Part shown: one piece after another, positions 33,901 to 43,942 of the stretch
Position numbering within the stretch: position 1 is the first letter of the stretch
Layout of the letters: every line of letters begins with the position of its first letter
Source: Saposhnikovia divaricata
Taxonomy: Eukaryota > Streptophyta > Magnoliopsida > Apiales > Apiaceae
NCBI GenBank assembly: GCA_036435485.1
Contig: CM071595.1
Location: 11,584,001-11,648,000 of the forward strand
Length of the DNA stretch: 64,000 nt
Reading direction: 5' to 3'
Made by a program: the position numbers and the translations under genes
The notes under the pieces: model-generated
The model's input: the letters and a program-made list of their open reading frames with translations, nothing else
Told to the model about the DNA's origin: nothing
Database searches by the model: none

Positions 33901-36132
33901 TTACTGAGGATTAGATTTAAGGATCCAGACTTGCTTAGATCCTTTGACATTCTTAACTTTGTTAGCTTTAGCAGCGGAATTAACATTATCAGAGTTTGAG
34001 CTAACAGTATCAGAGTTTACACTTGTAGTATTAACTTTAACCCATTTCAGATTGGGTTTAAATTCATAGTAATTATGATAGATAGCATGGTACTGTCTGC
34101 AAGTATAAATGGAATGCCAAGTGCTTCCACAGTGTGTGCATAAAGTCCGTGGCTTAGTTCTAGCAAAATCCTTCTTTACCTCAGACTTGGAAGGTAAAGA
34201 ATTTATTTTTTTGTTTTTCTTGCAGAAATTTGCAAGATGCTTAGTACTACCACAGTTATGACATGTCTTTCTTGGAGCATAACTAGCAAGCATTGGTTTA
34301 TTTCCTGAAGTGATGCCTACTTTTCCATTTCTGTTCTTATTTGACACTCCCTGTTTCTTAACAGATTTTAACTCCTTCAGTTTATGTTTGAGTTGTTTAT
34401 CTGTCATTGAACCAATATTAACCTGTTTAACACTAGTTTTTACAAGTTCACTTTTAACAGCTTCCTTTTCATTGTCAGACAAAAATTTACTAGCTCCATG
34501 TACAAAATGAGGTCTGATTTTAACTTGATTTTGAAATCTAAGTTCATCTCCCTCATTATAACCTAGACCAACAGTGTCTGTTTGAAAAATCTGTTGAGTG
34601 TCCTTTCCAGAATTAGTCCAAGTCCTAATTTTCTTATTTGCTTCCTCCAACTCAGATTCTAGTTGTTTATATTTCTGAAGCAAATCCTGTTCTATAGAAA
34701 CAGCATCATCTCTCTCTTTCTGAACTTGTTGCATATCTTTTAGCTTTTCTTCAACAATTTTATTTCTCTCTTTGAGTTCAGAATTCTCAGATTTAATCCT
34801 CTCATTTTCTAAAGTCTGATCCCTATAACTTATATGTAATGACTTAAGATAAATTCTTAATTGTGAAATGTCATCAATATTATAAGCATAGGTAGTTAGA
34901 GGTACCTGATTTTCAGAAGTTTCTGATTCAGTAGTAGCCATGTGAGCATAGTTAATTTCTTCATCAGAATCTAAAGTGTCTGCCCAATCTCTGCCTTTTG
35001 TGATGAGTACCTTTCCAGTTTTACCCTTCTTGCACTCAGGAGCATAATGACCCATCTCCTTGCACTTGTAGCATTGAATTTCAGACTTATCCTTCTTTCC
35101 CCTTGAATCTCTCTTATCAGACTTCCTGAAGCTTTTTCTGTCTTCATTTGAATCTCTAGAAAACCTTTTCCCTTTCTTGAAATTCTTGAAACCCATTTTC
35201 TTGAAGGTCTTTACCATCAACACAGCCATTTTTCTCATTTCTTCTTCATCATCCTCAGAGTCAGATGATTCAGAAGAGTTTGAATCACAATCAGAGTTTG
35301 ATGATTCACTTTTTGAGTGTATGACCAAAGCTTTTCCCTTCATTTTCCTTCTTGATGCCTCTTTCTTCTGAGGCTTCTCTTCAACCTTAAGAGCAACAGA
35401 CTTTGCCTTCCTGCTTGATCTCCTGTTTCTCTGCTCCATTTCCAATTCATGAGTTTTGAGCAGCCCATAGATTTCATCAATCTCTGTTTCAGCAAGTTCA
35501 TAGTTGTCTCTAATAGTGGTTGTTTTCACATCCCACTTTTCAGGTAGAGGAAGAAGAAACTTGAGATTTGAGTCTTCTAGATCATACTCTTTGTTGACCA
35601 ATGACAGATCATTGAGCAGTTTACAGAATCTATCAAATGTTTTTGTCATGGTCTCTTCAGGTTTAGCCTCAAAGTGCTCATACTCTTGTGTGAGTATGTT
35701 TCTCCTATTCTTCTTAATTGCAGCAGTTCCTTGACATCTGACTTCAAGAGCATCCCGGATCTCTTTTGAAGTGGTGCAGTTAATCACTTTGTTAGACATA
35801 ACATTGTCTAAAGCACTATGCAGTAAATGCCTAACCTTCGCATCCTTAGCAATTGATGATAGATCTTCAGGAGTCATGTCCTTCTTTTCCTTTGGAACTA
35901 TTTTAGCTTCTTCACCAGCAGTTGCAGCAGATAGCATTGTACGATTGTGAGGGCCTTCATAAATTCTGTCAAGATATTCTGGATCTGTAGCCTCCAGAAA
36001 CATAGTCATCTTGACCTTCCACATGGCATACTCTGATGGCCTGAGAATAGGAACCCTGATTTGTTCATAACGACTCACAGTAATAGGAGCCTTTTCAGAA
36101 CTAGTAGATGTTGGTGGAGGAATTGCTGACAT
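33901..36132 (-). CDS. gag polyprotein of element N
   Basis: Intact 743-codon frame beginning MSAIPPP, 47 bp after the primer site. Domains: DUF4219-type (about residues 28-60, PILRPSEYAMWKVKM), UBN2-type gag region (about 90-230), a basic and serine-rich acidic hinge (about 250-330), CCHC knuckle CYKCKEMGHYAPEC (about 355), a long coiled coil (about 420-510), and two further C-terminal knuckles CHNCGSTKHLANFC and CTHCGSTWHSIYTC. Gag binds RNA and forms cytoplasmic particles. It ends ILKSNPQ with a stop at 33901-33903; the protease frame begins about 20 bases on in a different frame, so pol would need a frame change or is separated by a mutation. The best preserved coding region of the element. 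Confidence 0.9.
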   Translation of the reverse strand: MSAIPPPTSTSSEKAPITVSRYEQIRVPILRPSEYAMWKVKMTMFLEATDPEYLDRIYEGPHNRTMLSAATAGEEAKIVPKEKKDMTPEDLSSIAKDAKVRHLLHSALDNVMSNKVINCTTSKEIRDALEVRCQGTAAIKKNRRNILTQEYEHFEAKPEETMTKTFDRFCKLLNDLSLVNKEYDLEDSNLKFLLPLPEKWDVKTTTIRDNYELAETEIDEIYGLLKTHELEMEQRNRRSSRKAKSVALKVEEKPQKKEASRRKMKGKALVIHSKSESSNSDCDSNSSESSDSEDDEEEMRKMAVLMVKTFKKMGFKNFKKGKRFSRDSNEDRKSFRKSDKRDSRGKKDKSEIQCYKCKEMGHYAPECKKGKTGKVLITKGRDWADTLDSDEEINYAHMATTESETSENQVPLTTYAYNIDDISQLRIYLKSLHISYRDQTLENERIKSENSELKERNKIVEEKLKDMQQVQKERDDAVSIEQDLLQKYKQLESELEEANKKIRTWTNSGKDTQQIFQTDTVGLGYNEGDELRFQNQVKIRPHFVHGASKFLSDNEKEAVKSELVKTSVKQVNIGSMTDKQLKHKLKELKSVKKQGVSNKNRNGKVGITSGNKPMLASYAPRKTCHNCGSTKHLANFCKKNKKINSLPSKSEVKKDFARTKPRTLCTHCGSTWHSIYTCRQYHAIYHNYYEFKPNLKWVKVNTTSVNSDTVSSNSDNVNSAAKANKVKNVKGSKQVWILKSNPQ

Positions 36133-36178
36133 GATTATTGTTGTGTTTGGATCTTAACCTGTAATAAAGTAATAGATT

Positions 36179-36191
36179 GGCTCTAATACCA
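36179..36191 (-). promoter_or_regulatory. Element N primer-binding site
   Basis: On the minus strand TGGTATTAGAGCC follows the 5' LTR by 2 bp. It matches the initiator-Met-tRNA site with one change. Confidence 0.88.
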
Positions 36192-36193
36192 CT

Positions 36194-36712
36194 TGTTAGG
36201 CCGAATACACAATTAATAATCAAATTCGTATGAGAGTTTAACAAGTAAGATGATTATGCACTTTAAATCTTCTGATATTAAAAACCCTCTTTGTGATGTC
36301 AACTATCACAAAGAGCTGCTAGGTTACAATAAAGATAGTTCGATGCACGATACCCTTCTAGGGTTAACCTAACTGTATTTATAAAATATACAGCTTCGAT
36401 ACAATCTCTAATTGATATTCCTAATAATCAGCTATACAATGATATCAATTACATATTGTCACACGTCTCCTAAGTCAACTCGATCTCTTTTATAGCTATC
36501 CAGTCTCCAAAGATCTCGCTTCCATATCAATCTTCAATTGATCTCTAATATCTTCCGTTCACTCCGTACGCGCTGCTTCCAGACAGACTTTACTAAACTC
36601 TGTCCAGCTTCCGTCAGTCAGACTTTACCAAACTCTGATTTCCTTCTAGTTAAACTATGATATATCACTGTTACACTTAAACACTGAAACATTACATCAA
36701 TTATATCTAACA
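36194..36712 (-). repeat. Element N 5' LTR
   Basis: 519 bp, partner of 24011-24523. The extra 6 bp are a CTCCTA-type insertion near 36466. Confidence 0.92.
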
Positions 36713-36717
36713 TATAT

Positions 36718-37574
36718 ATCCAAAACAACTTCTATACATATATACATATACTCGACTGTTGGAGCTTTATTACAAAACATTTTTCTCTCCTCCAACAGAC
36801 GTATTTTGCTGCATATCACGATTAAGTTTCGTAATAAATTAAACGTGAAATCTGGAGGATTAAGACCGTTGTAATTTGAACGTTACTTGAACGTTGTATG
36901 TAGGTTATAAATAGAGTTGTTCATAGCTTTTCAAAATAATGATTTGAGAACACACATACAACTCACAAAGTTTACTAAAAACCTTTCTCTTTGATTCTCT
37001 CGAGCTCTAAGATATATTCATATTCGTTTATACATATAGAGAATCCGTAGTTTGAGTTGTAACTCTTTTCATTCGATTTGTATTGTTCAAGTTGTAAGAT
37101 TTAGTTGCTGGATAGTTGGCTAAGCGAATTAAGGTTCTGGGATCTAGTGCAAGAGAAGATTGTACCTGGGAAGTATAGTTCTTAGAGAGCAGGGATCTGG
37201 AACATCAATTCAGCAAGCCATTATCAGCAGCTGAGAAAAAGGGAGATATATTATTGTATCTTGTAACTGGTTTATTTCGTTGATCAATAATATATTCTCT
37301 TACCAAGTTGGTAAGGGACCATGACGTAGACCAATGGGATTAGGGGGTCGAACCTGGCTAAAATTCTTGTGTGTTCTTTATTGCTTACTGTTTTATAATT
37401 ATGTTCTGTATTGCATATTTACATTACAGCAAGCCATTTTTATCTGTGTAAGCAAATCAGTAAGCCGATTTTTTCTGGCACACAGATTGTTTGAATAACA
37501 GTCAGCCCTTATATTCGATAAATCTAAAAGTAATCATAGAAAGCCGTAACACATACTTTAGGTGTGTAATTTCA
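36718..37574 (+). repeat. Element 2 3' LTR, right part
   Basis: Continues the interrupted LTR after the second TATAT copy (36713-36717) and ends GTGTAATTTCA at 37574, matching 5' LTR positions of about 19870-20797. About 90 bp present in the 5' LTR (near 19870-19955) are missing or changed at the junction. Confidence 0.85.
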
Positions 37575-37579
37575 GTTTG

Positions 37580-38722
37580 TAAACATGCTCATGACGTAAA
37601 GTTACAAATTTGGAGTCAAAATAGGTACTTACTCCGTCCCTCTTATTTATTTACAAATGAGGCACAGTGTTTAAGAAAAAGTGTAAAATAGTGGAGAAAA
37701 ATAAGAAAAGTGAGTAAAATAATGGGATCAAATAATATTTTGCATAATAAAATGAATTTAGTGGAGTAAAGTAGTGGATGTAATTTTTTTTAGAGAGTAG
37801 GGAGCGTGAGATATATCTCAGGTAAGTTACCTGAGATAACTGCTTTTTATATATAAAAATGGGATGGGTATAACAAAATTTAAAGATTATTTTATATGTA
37901 TCTTAGGAAAAGTTCCCCGAAATATATTTCACGGTCCTCTTTCTCTTACTTTTATATTATAAAATTTTATTATTTTAAATAAGTTTTGCAATATAAAAAA
38001 TTGAGAAGAACTAAAGAAATGAGAGGGATAGAGAGACTAGATGAAATGTAAACGTGCATGCTTTACCAACATAAATATCTAATGCAATTCGAAAACGAGT
38101 ATTGAATCGTCACCACCCTAATCACAAAAGACGAAAAACTTAATTAATTTATAAGATCGCTCCATACAAAGCTAGTGCATCGGTTGGTGTAAAGATTGAT
38201 TCAACATAGTACTATTACTATAACAGAAAGAAGCTGCACTAAGCTTGCTTTTTAAAGCATGCCCTTTCTTAAAGGTACCATTACAGACAGAGACCATGCA
38301 TATTGAGCCTGAAAACATGGGAAAATTTAAAAAAAAAATTGAGAGAAATTAAGAAAATGACAAAGAAATGTACACTTTGAAACTATATGTTAGTGATTAT
38401 CCACCTCAATTGGCAAAAGAAGTGAAAGCCTACGGATTGTACGAGTTGGAGAATCAAACGTGTTTAGTACAATTATTTAGGGGTGTTAAAAAGAAAAATT
38501 ATCCGAAAATACTCATAGGAGATATCTTATCTGAATCGGCTAAATGGATTTTATGGTACAATTATCTATGTTGTGTTTACGAAACCAATAATAATATATG
38601 TAAGTAAGTGAATTATCATACGGATACAAATGTAATAATAATTTTTCGAATACCGCTGAATGCTGTTAGACCACACTTTGGTTATTCTACATTTTAAAGT
38701 TTAAATGTACAGGAGAGAGACG
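37580..38722. other. Intergenic stretch, no confident gene
   Basis: Holds the Stowaway-like remnant listed separately and a 79-codon plus-strand ORF at 38368-38607 (containing SDYPPQLAKEVKAYGLYELE). That ORF matches no family I recognise and has no convincing promoter. The rest is AT-rich spacer. Confidence 0.35.
37630..37806. mobile_element. Stowaway-like MITE remnant (Tc1/mariner)
   Basis: TACTCCGTCCCTCTTATTTA at the left is a typical Stowaway end, and the body with AGTGTTTAAGAAAAAGTGTA and AGTGGAGTAAAGTAGTGG words resembles members of that group. The right inverted end is not intact (GAGTAGGGAG only), so it is truncated or diverged. Confidence 0.5.
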
Positions 38723-38730
38723 CATATCGT

Positions 38731-38909
38731 CAGGGGCGGACCGTAAGAGAATCAAGGGTGGCCTTGGTCCCCCATTCTGAAAAATTGCAAAATTTCACCA
38801 TGTAATTTTTTTTTAAAAAAAAACATGAAATTTCACCATGTAAATTTTTTTTTTGTTTAGATTTGGCTCTCCCAATTTTTTTGAGCCCGAGAGCCTGGGT
38901 CCGCCCCTG
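38731..38909. mobile_element. hAT-type MITE
   Basis: The 179-bp element starts CAGGGGCGGACC and ends GGGTCCGCCCCTG (inverted repeats). It is flanked by perfect 8-bp target duplications CATATCGT at 38723-38730 and 38910-38917. The centre is AT-rich, with two copies of AAATTTCACCATGTAA-like sequence. No coding region. Confidence 0.92.
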
Positions 38910-39149
38910 CATATCGTACTCATATATAGAGTATTAGGCTATTAGCACATGGCCGAGTACAGAGCAACACAGATGTACATTACAGTGGATTTCGTGTTGA
39001 CCTGGGTCAATTTGGCAGGAACACTGGAACTGCATGTCTTAACATTGACTGTGAGTTTCGACAGGAAAGCGATCGAAACACTAACAATGTGGTCAAAAAT
39101 CAAAATATTAAGATTAACATATGTTATGTTCCGAATAGCTTGCATGCCT

Positions 39150-39385
39150 TTTGGTATAGTGATAGAAGAGTGTAAGAGCTCTATGTTTGAGTTAAAACGA
39201 AATTTCGTTATTTTTTATTAGATGATCTGTAAAATGGCGGCTCATTTCCTAGCTAGGGAGTCATGTTCATATCCAGGTCGAGTAATAGAGGGGAGGAATG
39301 TTCCTCTCGAGTTGATGAAAATTTTGTTGGCTGATTTATCTTAATGCAATCTTTCCTTGTTCGTAAAAAAAAAAAAAAAAAAAAC
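39150..39385 (+). pseudogene. LINE 3' fragment: RNase-H-like C-terminus plus poly-A
   Basis: The plus strand encodes EECKSSMFELKRNFV, then after a stop MAAHFLARESCSYPGR and a VPLELMKILLADLS tail. This is the C-terminal part of the RNase-H-like domain found at the end of plant LINE polyproteins (pattern AAHFLAR). It is followed by a poly-A run (39366-39384). A 5'-truncated, mutated insertion is the simplest reading. The upstream limit and target duplication were not defined. Confidence 0.6.
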
Positions 39386-39576
39386 ATATGTTATGTTAAT
39401 ACTGTATGGAAGCTGCATCTTTTTGCATCTTCTTAAACAGAAGGGAGCAGCCTAGGCCTAGCTAGGCTAGCCCACTTTTGAATATTTTTTGGTGCTTTAC
39501 TTGGAGTATTGCATGTAAATATCTACTTTATTTCCAAGTCAAGTCATCCTCACTAAGTAATAGACCATTTCAGCAT

Positions 39577-39641
39577 TCTTTTACAAGGGAGTTTTTTTTT
39601 TTTTTTTTTTCTTTAAAAAAAAACTTCTTTACAAGGGAGTT
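39577..39641 (-). mobile_element. Tail-only retroinsertion (poly-T/A between direct repeats)
   Basis: TTCTTTTACAAGGGAGTT at 39577-39593 recurs as TTCTTTACAAGGGAGTT at 39625-39641. Between them is almost nothing but a run of about 20 T followed by CTTTAAAAAAAAAC. A long target duplication around a bare poly-A tail suggests an extremely truncated LINE or SINE insertion on the minus strand. A slipped duplication is the alternative. Confidence 0.45.
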
Positions 39642-40848
39642 CAATCGAAGTTTTCTTCTATGTACATTACTATTGAGAATATTAACTCATATTTTTAAAT
39701 TAATATTAATTTTGTCATATAATCTTTCTTATAAACCTTCACATAGTCATTTGCATAAATGATCGCATACACGATCGCCTAATTTAAATTTTTAGTCATT
39801 GGAAAATATACTCGGAGACTCGGACTTTTTATGTGATCGGATTTTGCCTAATCATGTCTAAATTTAACAAAATTCCATTAAAATTTGAATAATTCATTGT
39901 ACAGTCATGCAGGTTGGCGTATTTGTTTCTAGATGAAGAGCTGATAGATCACCTCAACTTTTTGTTCCATCACATAATTTAGACATTACACAAATAACTT
40001 TCTAACAGTATGGCGTTTACTGGCAAAATGTTGAAAATCTCGTTTTTTACTTTCTTGTGTGTCCAGAGACAACTCTTGTTGCACACAAAAATTGAAATTG
40101 CCTAGCCTAAGAAACTAAGACCAGGTCAAAAGTAATATATTCTCATGATTTCTCTATGTCATCTGCCCAGAATTCTTATTATTTGCAGTTGGCAACAAAT
40201 TATTAGTATCTGTTTTAAAAACGACACATTTGTCTGCAACAACTTCAAGTAGCAGTTGCGTATCACTGCCAAAAAGTACAGTACTATTACTGTCCATCCT
40301 TTGCTTGATACTAGGGGTATGTTTTTGTTGGACCATGATTTGAGTACCATTTCAAATTGATAACAATGTTCGAATCTATTCTTCTTTCGAGAAAATCGAG
40401 TCGAGTTGAGTTTACTTGTGAATTATCACTAAACCAATCAAGTTGAGTCTATTTAAATTATATTTTAAAACCGAGTAATATTAAAAACATTCGTATATGT
40501 TGAATAATAACCTTTCGCGGTCATCAGAATACAAAGACGACAGACACAAGTAATCAGAGCAACTGAGCAAGAAAGGAACACCAAAATTAACTACAAATAT
40601 TAATTAGTCTATCGTTTTCGAGTTGATGTTACTTTTTATAAAATACGTAGTAGATTCATAAAATAAGTAAATCAAATGATTGAGTGCCTTCCTGCATGCA
40701 CATAAAGCAAAATTTCCACCAATTATAAAAATTGAATGAATAAGTTCGTTCCGTATGCGCCAGTGTTTTTGCAAAAGTATCCTAGTTTTCACAATTATTT
40801 ATGCACACACAATTATTCATGTGGTGAAAAATCTTCTTCATACGGACC
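39642..40848. other. Intergenic stretch upstream of the DUF761 gene
   Basis: No gene seen; the last few hundred bases presumably include the DUF761 promoter region. Confidence 0.4.
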
Positions 40849-40857
40849 TATATATAG
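40849..40857 (+). promoter_or_regulatory. TATA box of the DUF761 gene
   Basis: CTATATATAGG lies about 170 bp upstream of the ATG at 41021, followed by a pyrimidine-rich leader. Position and sequence fit a plant core promoter. Confidence 0.6.
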
Positions 40858-40895
40858 GCCTCCCTCGTTTGCTTCCTATAATTCACACCAAGTAA

Positions 40896-40899
<4 letters not shown>

Positions 40900-40948
<49 letters not shown>
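40900..40948. repeat. (TC)n microsatellite in the 5' leader
   Basis: About 24 TC units between the TATA box and the start codon, continuing as a looser CT-rich tract to about 40985. CT-rich leaders of this kind are common in plant 5' untranslated regions. Confidence 0.95.
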
Positions 40949-40951
<3 letters not shown>

Positions 40952-41020
40952 CTCTCCCATCTCTCTCTGTTTCTCTCTATTTCTCTTAAGAATAACATTG
41001 TACAATAAAATTACAAAGAG

Positions 41021-41599
41021 ATGGAGGTGGAACAGAGTTCAAATGTGATTGCAAAGAAAGTGTGGAAAATAGTGAAAATAGTATTGTACATGTTGAAGAA
41101 AAGTATAACAAAGAGCAAACTACTAGTTGATCTTCAAATGATGATGAAAAGAGGCAAACTTGCTGGTAAAGCAATAGGCAACCTCATGCTCTACAACCAC
41201 TACGCCGCTTTCACTTGTCGATCCAACAACGATTTATCGTTCATTTCGCCTCAAGAATACGAATTTAGCTGCAGCAACACTCCATTCTACGCCTCGTATT
41301 TTACAAAGAGAAAATCTCACCACAGCCGAAACAGCATTGATGATATTAACCTAGCTCGAAAAGTATTCGAAATGCTCAACAATCATGAAAAGCCCGAGGC
41401 TTCACCCTTAGTGGCATTGCCTGGATTCGGACAAACCCCGATGGTTCGACAGCTAAGGATCACCGATTCGCCATTTCCATTGAAAGAAGAAGATGATCCT
41501 CAAGTGGACAAGGCAGCTGAAGAATTTATCAAGAAGTTTTACAAAGAGTTGAAGCAGCAAAAAGGAACACCATCACCGTACAATATTTGGTCTCGATAA
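41021..41599 (+). CDS. DUF761 domain-containing protein (cotton-fibre / ACRE146-like)
   Basis: An intact 192-codon single-exon gene. The N-terminus is basic with a Lys-rich amphipathic part (KKVWKIVKIVLYMLKKSITKS). A middle region includes LYNHYAAFTCRS and an EYEFSCSNTP motif, both typical of the family. The C-terminal DUF761 motif is VDKAAEEFIKKFYKELKQQ (about residues 162-180). Family members are small plant proteins of unknown biochemistry; some are induced during defence or expressed in fibres. The first ATG after the CT-rich leader is used. No frameshift, and a composition unlike the surrounding repeats. The only clearly functional host gene in the window. Confidence 0.9.
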   Translation: MEVEQSSNVIAKKVWKIVKIVLYMLKKSITKSKLLVDLQMMMKRGKLAGKAIGNLMLYNHYAAFTCRSNNDLSFISPQEYEFSCSNTPFYASYFTKRKSHHSRNSIDDINLARKVFEMLNNHEKPEASPLVALPGFGQTPMVRQLRITDSPFPLKEEDDPQVDKAAEEFIKKFYKELKQQKGTPSPYNIWSR

Positions 41600-42699
41600 G
41601 ACGATAACAATTTTGATTTATTTTCGAGTTACATTGTGATGATCATTAGGATATAATCTCTGTTACATGCATACATAATTGTGTTTACAACTTAATTAGA
41701 GGTGAACTATTGTTTTGATCATGTGTTTTGTCTTGCAGTATCTTCTCATTTTCAGGAAGTAAATAATTTTGATTTGCTATAGCCTTGAAAAGCCCTTAAG
41801 TTTTTGCTTGTGTATGTACATGATCCTAGGACTCCTACACAGAAATGTCCGTCCTTCTAGAACTTGTGTATCGACTACACTTGCTTAAATTTTAGGTTGT
41901 TTTTCACAGTCTCCGATTTACAAGTGTGCAATAATAAAATTTTCACCGATTATTTAAAATCGATCAGCCGCGATTTAGTCTTACTTACCCCTTGGTTCCG
42001 CCATTGTCAAAATGTACTCTGAAATAATCTCCTTATATACTCTGCAAAATTTGATCAGAAAACCTCTGTTTCTTGATGGGGATTTTGCTTCTTTCGTAAT
42101 TTACGATACTTAAGTAATTCGATCAAAAGCAAAAACTAATGGTGAAGTGAACCGTTGATTAGACAAAGTTAATCACTTTTTAAGTACTAATCATGAAAGG
42201 TGTTGTGGGCATAAGGGAGATAAATTAGGAGCGTTGAGCTTCACTTTCAAAGATGGTGGGTTGTAAGCTTGGAGTTATTAAAGATTTGGAGACTTTTTTA
42301 GTGTGTGATCTTCTTTTTTGTTGTTTTTAGTGGTTTAGATTTACTCGGTTGTTCAATGGTCAATGTCATACATGCACAACTTGTTTGCTGTTTTTCTTCT
42401 TAATATCTGGATTGGTTTTTGACACATATTATAAGTAGATAGTATCTTTCGTCATTTACAATCGTCTATTGAACTTCAAAGGGCAAAAATATGCAGATTC
42501 TAAGATTCTAGATATTTTTGGTATATTCGAAATTCGAGTTCACAGAAAGTAAAATTCAGAAGTTACCTTACGAAGCAGATCGATACAGGGTAAAAGGTTA
42601 ATTATCATAATGTAACCAGTTAGAAAGTTAGGTTTTGCTTAACAAGTCAAGAAAAAGCAGGGAGAATTGAAGAACACACTCCATTAACATGATTAAACT
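41600..42699. other. 3' flank of the DUF761 gene and spacer
   Basis: No gene seen. The DUF761 3' untranslated region presumably lies in the first few hundred bases; a candidate AATAAAA is near 41930-41940. The rest is spacer. Confidence 0.4.
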
Positions 42700-43110
42700 T
42701 TGCTTCCAGATGAAGAAAGCATCCGCATCCTCCTCGATTTTCGGACAGCATCAAACTTAAGAAAGAAGGCAAAGTTGTAGTAATCGATGTGTCTGAGCAA
42801 GACTAATTTCTATTTTCAATTTTTGTGCAAAAAATAACCTAAAAATTTAGAAATTTCTCGTCAATACATTTTGTAACATCAATGTATTGAATATTATTTT
42901 TAGACGGAATTGTGGCAAGCTGGGCACTTACATAGGAGCAAATCCTAAAACAGGCTCGAACGTGCCAAGTACATAGTTCTTCGAGCTGCAAATGGTCATT
43001 ATGATCTTCAAGCTGCAATTGCAGCAGCTTGTGATAATACAAATGCGGCTCCATCAGCTAATTATGGTAGCTTGAAAATTCATCTTGAAGCATCAAAACA
43101 ATTAGGCCGA
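42700..43110 (+). pseudogene. Unrecognised gene fragments
   Basis: Two short stretches have a coding look. 42712-42780 reads DEESIRILLDFRTASNLRKK before stops. About 42960-43110 reads RAKYIVLRAANGHYDLQAAI, then an Ala/Asn-rich stretch and SLKIHLEASKQLGR, ending at TAA 43111-43113. In-frame stops and non-coding DNA lie between. They may be exons of a decayed gene or a captured fragment; no family was recognised. Confidence 0.3.
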
Positions 43111-43312
43111 TAATGAACTGGAGTCGTGTTTTGGTCCGATAAATTTTGGTTCATTAAGAAATAACTGAACTCCCATTGTTTTTAGCTGTTTTGTCACTTT
43201 TGTTGCAAACTCTGAGTTGTAAACAAATACACCCTATATGTGTAAATTTTGCTTCTTTGCGCACCCTTTTGATCTGTTTTTATTTTACCCACTGGTGACA
43301 ATAAACTTATAT

Positions 43313-43506
43313 CGGTCTTTTTAGTGTGTGCCTAATAGCACACATTAGTCACTTATTTTCATGACATTTTTTATGAGGTGACCTCTTTTTATTAGTGGGA
43401 TTTTTTGTGCATATAGGAGATTCATTATCATTAATAAGTAGGAGCCAATTAAAAATTGACAACTCATTTTTTATTGTGTGTGCTTGAGCACACCCTAGAA
43501 AAACCT
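43313..43506. mobile_element. Mutator-like MITE
   Basis: The 194-bp element is flanked by 9-bp repeats AACTTATAT (43304-43312 and 43507-43515). The left end (CGGTCTTTTTAGTGTGTGCC) and the reverse complement of the right end (AGGTTTTTCTAGGGTGTGCT) are imperfect inverted repeats, each followed by a GCACACA word. A 9-bp duplication fits the Mutator superfamily. Confidence 0.65.
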
Positions 43507-43613
43507 AACTTATATATAGGGATATGTAATCTTAAATATTAATTTTAAAAAAAATTGGATAATAATTTTTTATTTCCCTAGAGATGGAGCTCTCAATGTG
43601 TCCTAATATATAT

Positions 43614-43933
43614 AGGGAAATGCTAACCATAGCCCTAAGGGCTATGGTTAAGCATTAAATATTCTCATATTTTCAATATTTATTTTTAGTTCTTTAATTG
43701 ATTTTTGGCTTTTCAATGCTCATTTATAGCAATAATTTAATTTCCCGAATAATAATCATGAACCCCCTGCATTCACATTAATTTCCACTAATAAAAACAT
43801 TCCAAATTGCTAAATAATTATATTGAGATTCGTGCAAAATTGATGTATTAAGTGCAAAATTGACCTATTAAGTACATTTATCCACTTACATTGATTTTTA
43901 ACCATAGCCCTAAGGATTATGTTTAACATTACG
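43614..43933. mobile_element. Mutator-like MITE with palindromic ends
   Basis: Flanked by AATATATAT at 43605-43613 and 43934-43942. Inverted termini of about 38 bp contain CCATAGCCCTAAGGGCTATGG on the left, itself a palindrome, and a diverged copy on the right. The target duplication is low-complexity, so the class is tentative. Confidence 0.55.
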
Positions 43934-43942
43934 AATATATAT

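Larger units (their letters stand above)
24011..36712 (-). mobile_element. Element N: SIRE/Maximus-type Ty1/copia retrotransposon with envelope-position ORF
   Basis: Read on the minus strand: 5' LTR 36712-36194, primer site 36191-36179, gag, pol (protease, integrase, reverse transcriptase, RNase H), a 2-kb gap, an extra ORF region (28380-24681), purine tract, 3' LTR 24523-24011. Target duplication TATAT lies on both sides. LTRs start TGTTAG and end CTAACA. The copia pol order, long gag and extra downstream ORF fit the SIRE lineage. LTRs are 519 and 513 bp with about a dozen differences plus a 6-bp indel, so it is older than element 1. Pol and the extra ORF are broken. Confidence 0.92.
19545..37574 (+). 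mobile_element. Element 2: older gag-only LTR retrotransposon, split by element N
   Basis: The 5' LTR is 19545-20797. The 3' LTR starts at 23689, is interrupted by element N at 24011-36712, and finishes at 37574. Flanking bases ATTTG (19540-19544) and GTTTG (37575-37579) are a target duplication with one mismatch. Without the insertion the element is about 5.3 kb. Its interior (20798-23688) has primer site, degenerate gag and purine tract but no pol. It is a relative of element 1, sharing LTR and gag sequence, but is older and more decayed. Confidence 0.88.
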
